Source: Glossina fuscipes (lineage: Eukaryota; Arthropoda; Insecta; Diptera; Glossinidae). Taken from it: 64,000 nucleotides of DNA. The stretch is from contig NW_023998415.1 of the NCBI RefSeq assembly GCF_014805625.2, positions 12,860,626 through 12,924,625 on the forward strand, given 5' to 3'. The notes below the pieces were generated by a model, which saw only the letters and a program-made list of their open reading frames with translations, was not told the DNA's origin and did no database searches. The stretch's first letter is position 1; each line of letters begins with the position of its first letter. Shown one piece after another: positions 61,155 to 64,000 of the stretch. The translations under genes and the position numbers were made by a program.

Positions 61155-61430
61155 TTTGTATTTTTATACCTATCGTGAAAGGATGAGGGATGTATTCATT
61201 TTGTCAAAACATGTACAACGGGCAGAAGGAAGCTTCCACCAGGACACCCAAAAGTGTATATATTCTTAACCAGCATCTGTCCGTCTGCCTACTGCCTGTT
61301 AAACTCATTCTCCTGGCCGCAATAATGAAGTTCTCTTTGAAGTTTAGCAGAAACTTTGAAAGTTCTTGCACGGCCAAATCAGTCGAAGGACACGCCTACA
61401 GTAACGCGCGCGCTGAGAACAGCTCTGCCT
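61155..61430 (+). mobile_element. mini-me-like element copy, well preserved
   Basis: It reads TTTTTATACCTATCGTGAAA, GGATGAGGG, TTCATTTTGTCAAAACATG, AGAAGGAAGCTTCCAC, AGTGTATATATTCTTAACCA, GCATCTGTCCGTCTGCC (GTCY slot), TCCTGGCCGCAATAATGAAG and GAAGGACACGCCTACAGTA. It is the plus-strand counterpart of the copy at 54540-54815, with a shorter stretch before the GTCY slot. A second start-like segment (CAATACCTTTATAATGCGCA near 61586) suggests another fragment just downstream. Confidence 0.7.
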
Positions 61431-64000
61431 TTCAAAAGGATTGGATACAATTGGTTTTTTGCTCATTCTTCATAAACTACAGCGAATAAATCTATGAAAT
61501 TTTGAATGCATATTCTATGGGTGATGCTGTAGTAACTATGCTAAAATGGAAGAAATTGACCTCAACCACCTAATATTTTTTTTCAATACCTTTATAATGC
61601 GCACAAGAGAAGGTTAAAAAATCATATAAAGTACATAAATTCGTAGCCAACTTTAAGTTCGGAATGCACCTAAGCATGCTATGCTACCCTATGTAGTATC
61701 TCTGGTAAACATTGCCCCGTTCATAAAAATGAAAATATCACTTGAAAATTTGCAAAAAAAATTTGAAAATGATCTGCACCGTCCAAAGGCCACAACTGCA
61801 ACGCGTACACACTTACGCGACAAAAAGTGTGAACACCTTTGCTTTTCGTGTTTATGTTTGTTACTCATTAAGTAAAACACATATACCTTAGAAACTTTCA
61901 TTTTTATTCTGAAAATGGAAAACATTATTGTAGATTATGAAAATTTATTTCTTTTTTTTTTTTTTTAGTTTTGTTTAGGATAACGGTGATGGTTATAAAA
62001 GATTCGATCACAGCCGAATACAATTATTTTATCTGCTGTTGTTGTTGTTGAGTAGTACCTTTAATAATCAAACTATGACGCGATAATAAATATGACAATA
62101 AAGTAAAATGTAGGGAAACAAAAAATGATTTATATATATAACAACGGTTGTGCACTTGTGCAGCAAATGAAAATTTCCCCTCTAATTCGAATATATACAA
62201 AACACTAGCGATCGTCGTTTTACATTCTTTCGTTTAGTTTCCCATAAAGTCAAGTCTAGTTATTGAAGTTTAAAGCTGTTACGCTGTTACGCTGTTACGC
62301 ATTAGAGAAGTTATAGGCAAATAAAAGCGGAGAGTTTTGTTCGGAAGGCATTCGAAATTACTGAGTTAAATTGGGCTAAATGCATCGTTAAACTATGAAC
62401 CTAAATGCCCTATATTTCTACCAACGAAATATGTGGATATATTCAAGTGAGATTTCACAATTCTTGCAACAACTGAAACGAAGCTACGAAGACCCTAACT
62501 GCGTAAAATTCTGAATACATTTAGCCATGTTTGCCCGAATCCGTAAATGACAGACAAACGCTTGTACGCTTGTGCAGGTAGCTTGATATTGAAAATGAAA
62601 GAATTTGTTCAAATACACGCCCACAGCAAGGCGTAAGCAATAATTTCCTAACCAATAATTGTGAAAGATAGAATCACGCACGGTATAAATGATCAAATTT
62701 TTTTTTTTATTTTTCAATTGCTCTCATAAAGTGAACAAGCGAGAACGCCGGAAATTATTCTGTCCATTTTTCACGTAAAGATTTATTATCTGCCTAAATA
62801 GGTGTTAATTCTAAATTAAGTATGGTCAATACCACAACGTGTCCGGTTGCCCATATTTAATGCGACAAGGTTACTGTGTTAATTATAAATTAAATAAGGA
62901 GGAAATAATGGATAATTAGAGGGAAATTTATTTAAGGTTCATCATCGTTTTCAAGAGAAATAAAACCCGTCAGTAATTCACTTAAAATTTCTAAAACTTC
63001 TTAATACTAATTGTATATAACACCACCTACTCATAATAATTTATAATATCGCTTTTCTTCTATCGTAGTGTGCTAAATGACATTCGGTGTAGGATATTTT
63101 CTCTCAGCTGAATATAAGTTTTTTCACAAGGAGGCCCGGCCCGTTGAGCGCTTTTACTGGTAGAGAAGAATTTCAATTTTTTCCTTAAACTAATAAGAAA
63201 TATGTCTAAATTACTTAGTAATGAATATGGAAATTGAAAATTTATTCACTTTTAAAGTTTATTCGATCGATCTGTTTTCTCTTTAAACGCTTGAATTTTT
63301 TCCAATTATGAGCTTTCTAGTAACTTTGATAACATCCTTACCGTAATGGTAAATTTAATTTCCAACTTGAAAATATATTAAGAGTGGGAACTAACTACAT
63401 TGTCACGTAAAATGTCCTTTGTGATTTTCCATTTTTATTTAACTCCTTCTGAGATTAAGTTCGTACCATTAAACTGTGTTCGTTTTTGGGATAGTTTTTG
63501 TTTACAATTCTTAGAAGATATACTTGAAAACTCTTTACAGGAACTTGTATTTACGCGTGGTCACGTCCGATTCAATTGTCTTGACTCGACTGACTTTGCC
63601 TTTTCACAAATATTCTGCTTATATACCCTTTTACTTCAGAATGGCTTGCTTTCATGCAAACCCCAAACATTTCATCAAATATGGGATTTTCGTAAAAATG
63701 TTGTTCGTATTTGATATCGGAAATAATATTCCCCCAGACAATTTCTGAAAGAGTAATTACATACGGTAGAAACACAAAGTGGAAAGTCTTGGTATGTAAT
63801 AATTAATTATCTGTAGCTGTAATCATGGCGGATTAAAAGACGGGCATGGTCGATCGGTTTGTCTAACTTCAAGTTGTGCGTTAATCGAAAATATATACAC
63901 TCAGAATTTAGACAGTCTCCGATACATATTTTCAAGCGCTATAGTCTCCGTCTTAATTGTCTTCCTGCTCTAAACTAATTTGATTTTGAGAATTTTTGTT
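61431..64000. other. AT-rich non-coding block
   Basis: No gene recognised. It contains a T run at 61950-61968 and three copies of an 8-bp unit (GCTGTTAC) at 62275-62298. The overlapping frames at 63400-63775 share the same DNA on both strands and have no domains. Confidence 0.5.
62275..62298. repeat. 8-bp tandem repeat, three units
   Basis: GCTGTTAC is repeated exactly three times. Confidence 0.9.

Noticed and set aside
1..64000. CRISPR arrays, operons, rRNA genes or bacterial-type signals
   Set aside because: No regularly spaced direct repeats, no gene clusters and no rRNA-like segments were seen; the sequence is of eukaryotic character.

Overview
This 64 kb window reads as non-coding DNA from an insect, most likely a higher (brachyceran) fly. 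It is strongly A+T-rich, has many homopolymer runs and microsatellites, and has no open frame longer than 142 codons. The identifiable content is transposon debris of types known from Diptera. These are a tRNA-derived SINE with a (TAA)n tail, fragments of RNase H-bearing LINEs, a mariner transposase pseudogene, and many copies of short elements with a GTCY-rich slot that resemble the dipteran 'mini-me' class. I cannot name the species. The sequence begins with AAGCTT, which would fit the HindIII end of a cloned insert.

Layout. Positions 1-7275 are unannotatable AT-rich DNA with a few short frames and one SINE-like piece. From 7.3 to 12.4 kb lie a SINE with target-site duplications (7291-7463), a mini-me-like copy, a second SINE family, another SINE and two copies of a second repeat family. 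From 14.8 to 16.3 kb lie a truncated SINE tail, a possible RNase H fragment and a 52-codon frame. From 21.6 to 23.5 kb lie an inverted SINE, exon-like stretches and the mariner pseudogene. From 24 to 44 kb the DNA is mostly featureless, with a reversed SINE (27.65 kb), a few mini-me-like copies and microsatellites. Another SINE lies at 44.8 kb. From 49.6 to 61.5 kb repeats are dense: two LINE 3' ends in opposite orientations, several mini-me-like copies, a lysine-tRNA-like SINE and two G+C-richer blocks that I cannot classify. The last 2.5 kb shows nothing recognisable.

No complete protein-coding gene, rRNA, functional tRNA or CRISPR array was found. Coding candidates are limited to small frames and exon-like stretches (for example 40508-40708 on the minus strand, which starts with a good signal peptide); all are low confidence. 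The window is therefore probably intergenic or inside a very large intron.

The best biological signal is a probable SINE-LINE partnership. The 3' tail of the serine/leucine-tRNA-like SINE (7 copies or partial copies) matches the last ~35 bp and (TAA)n tail of the I-like LINE remnant that ends at 51563. This suggests the LINE machinery mobilised the SINE.
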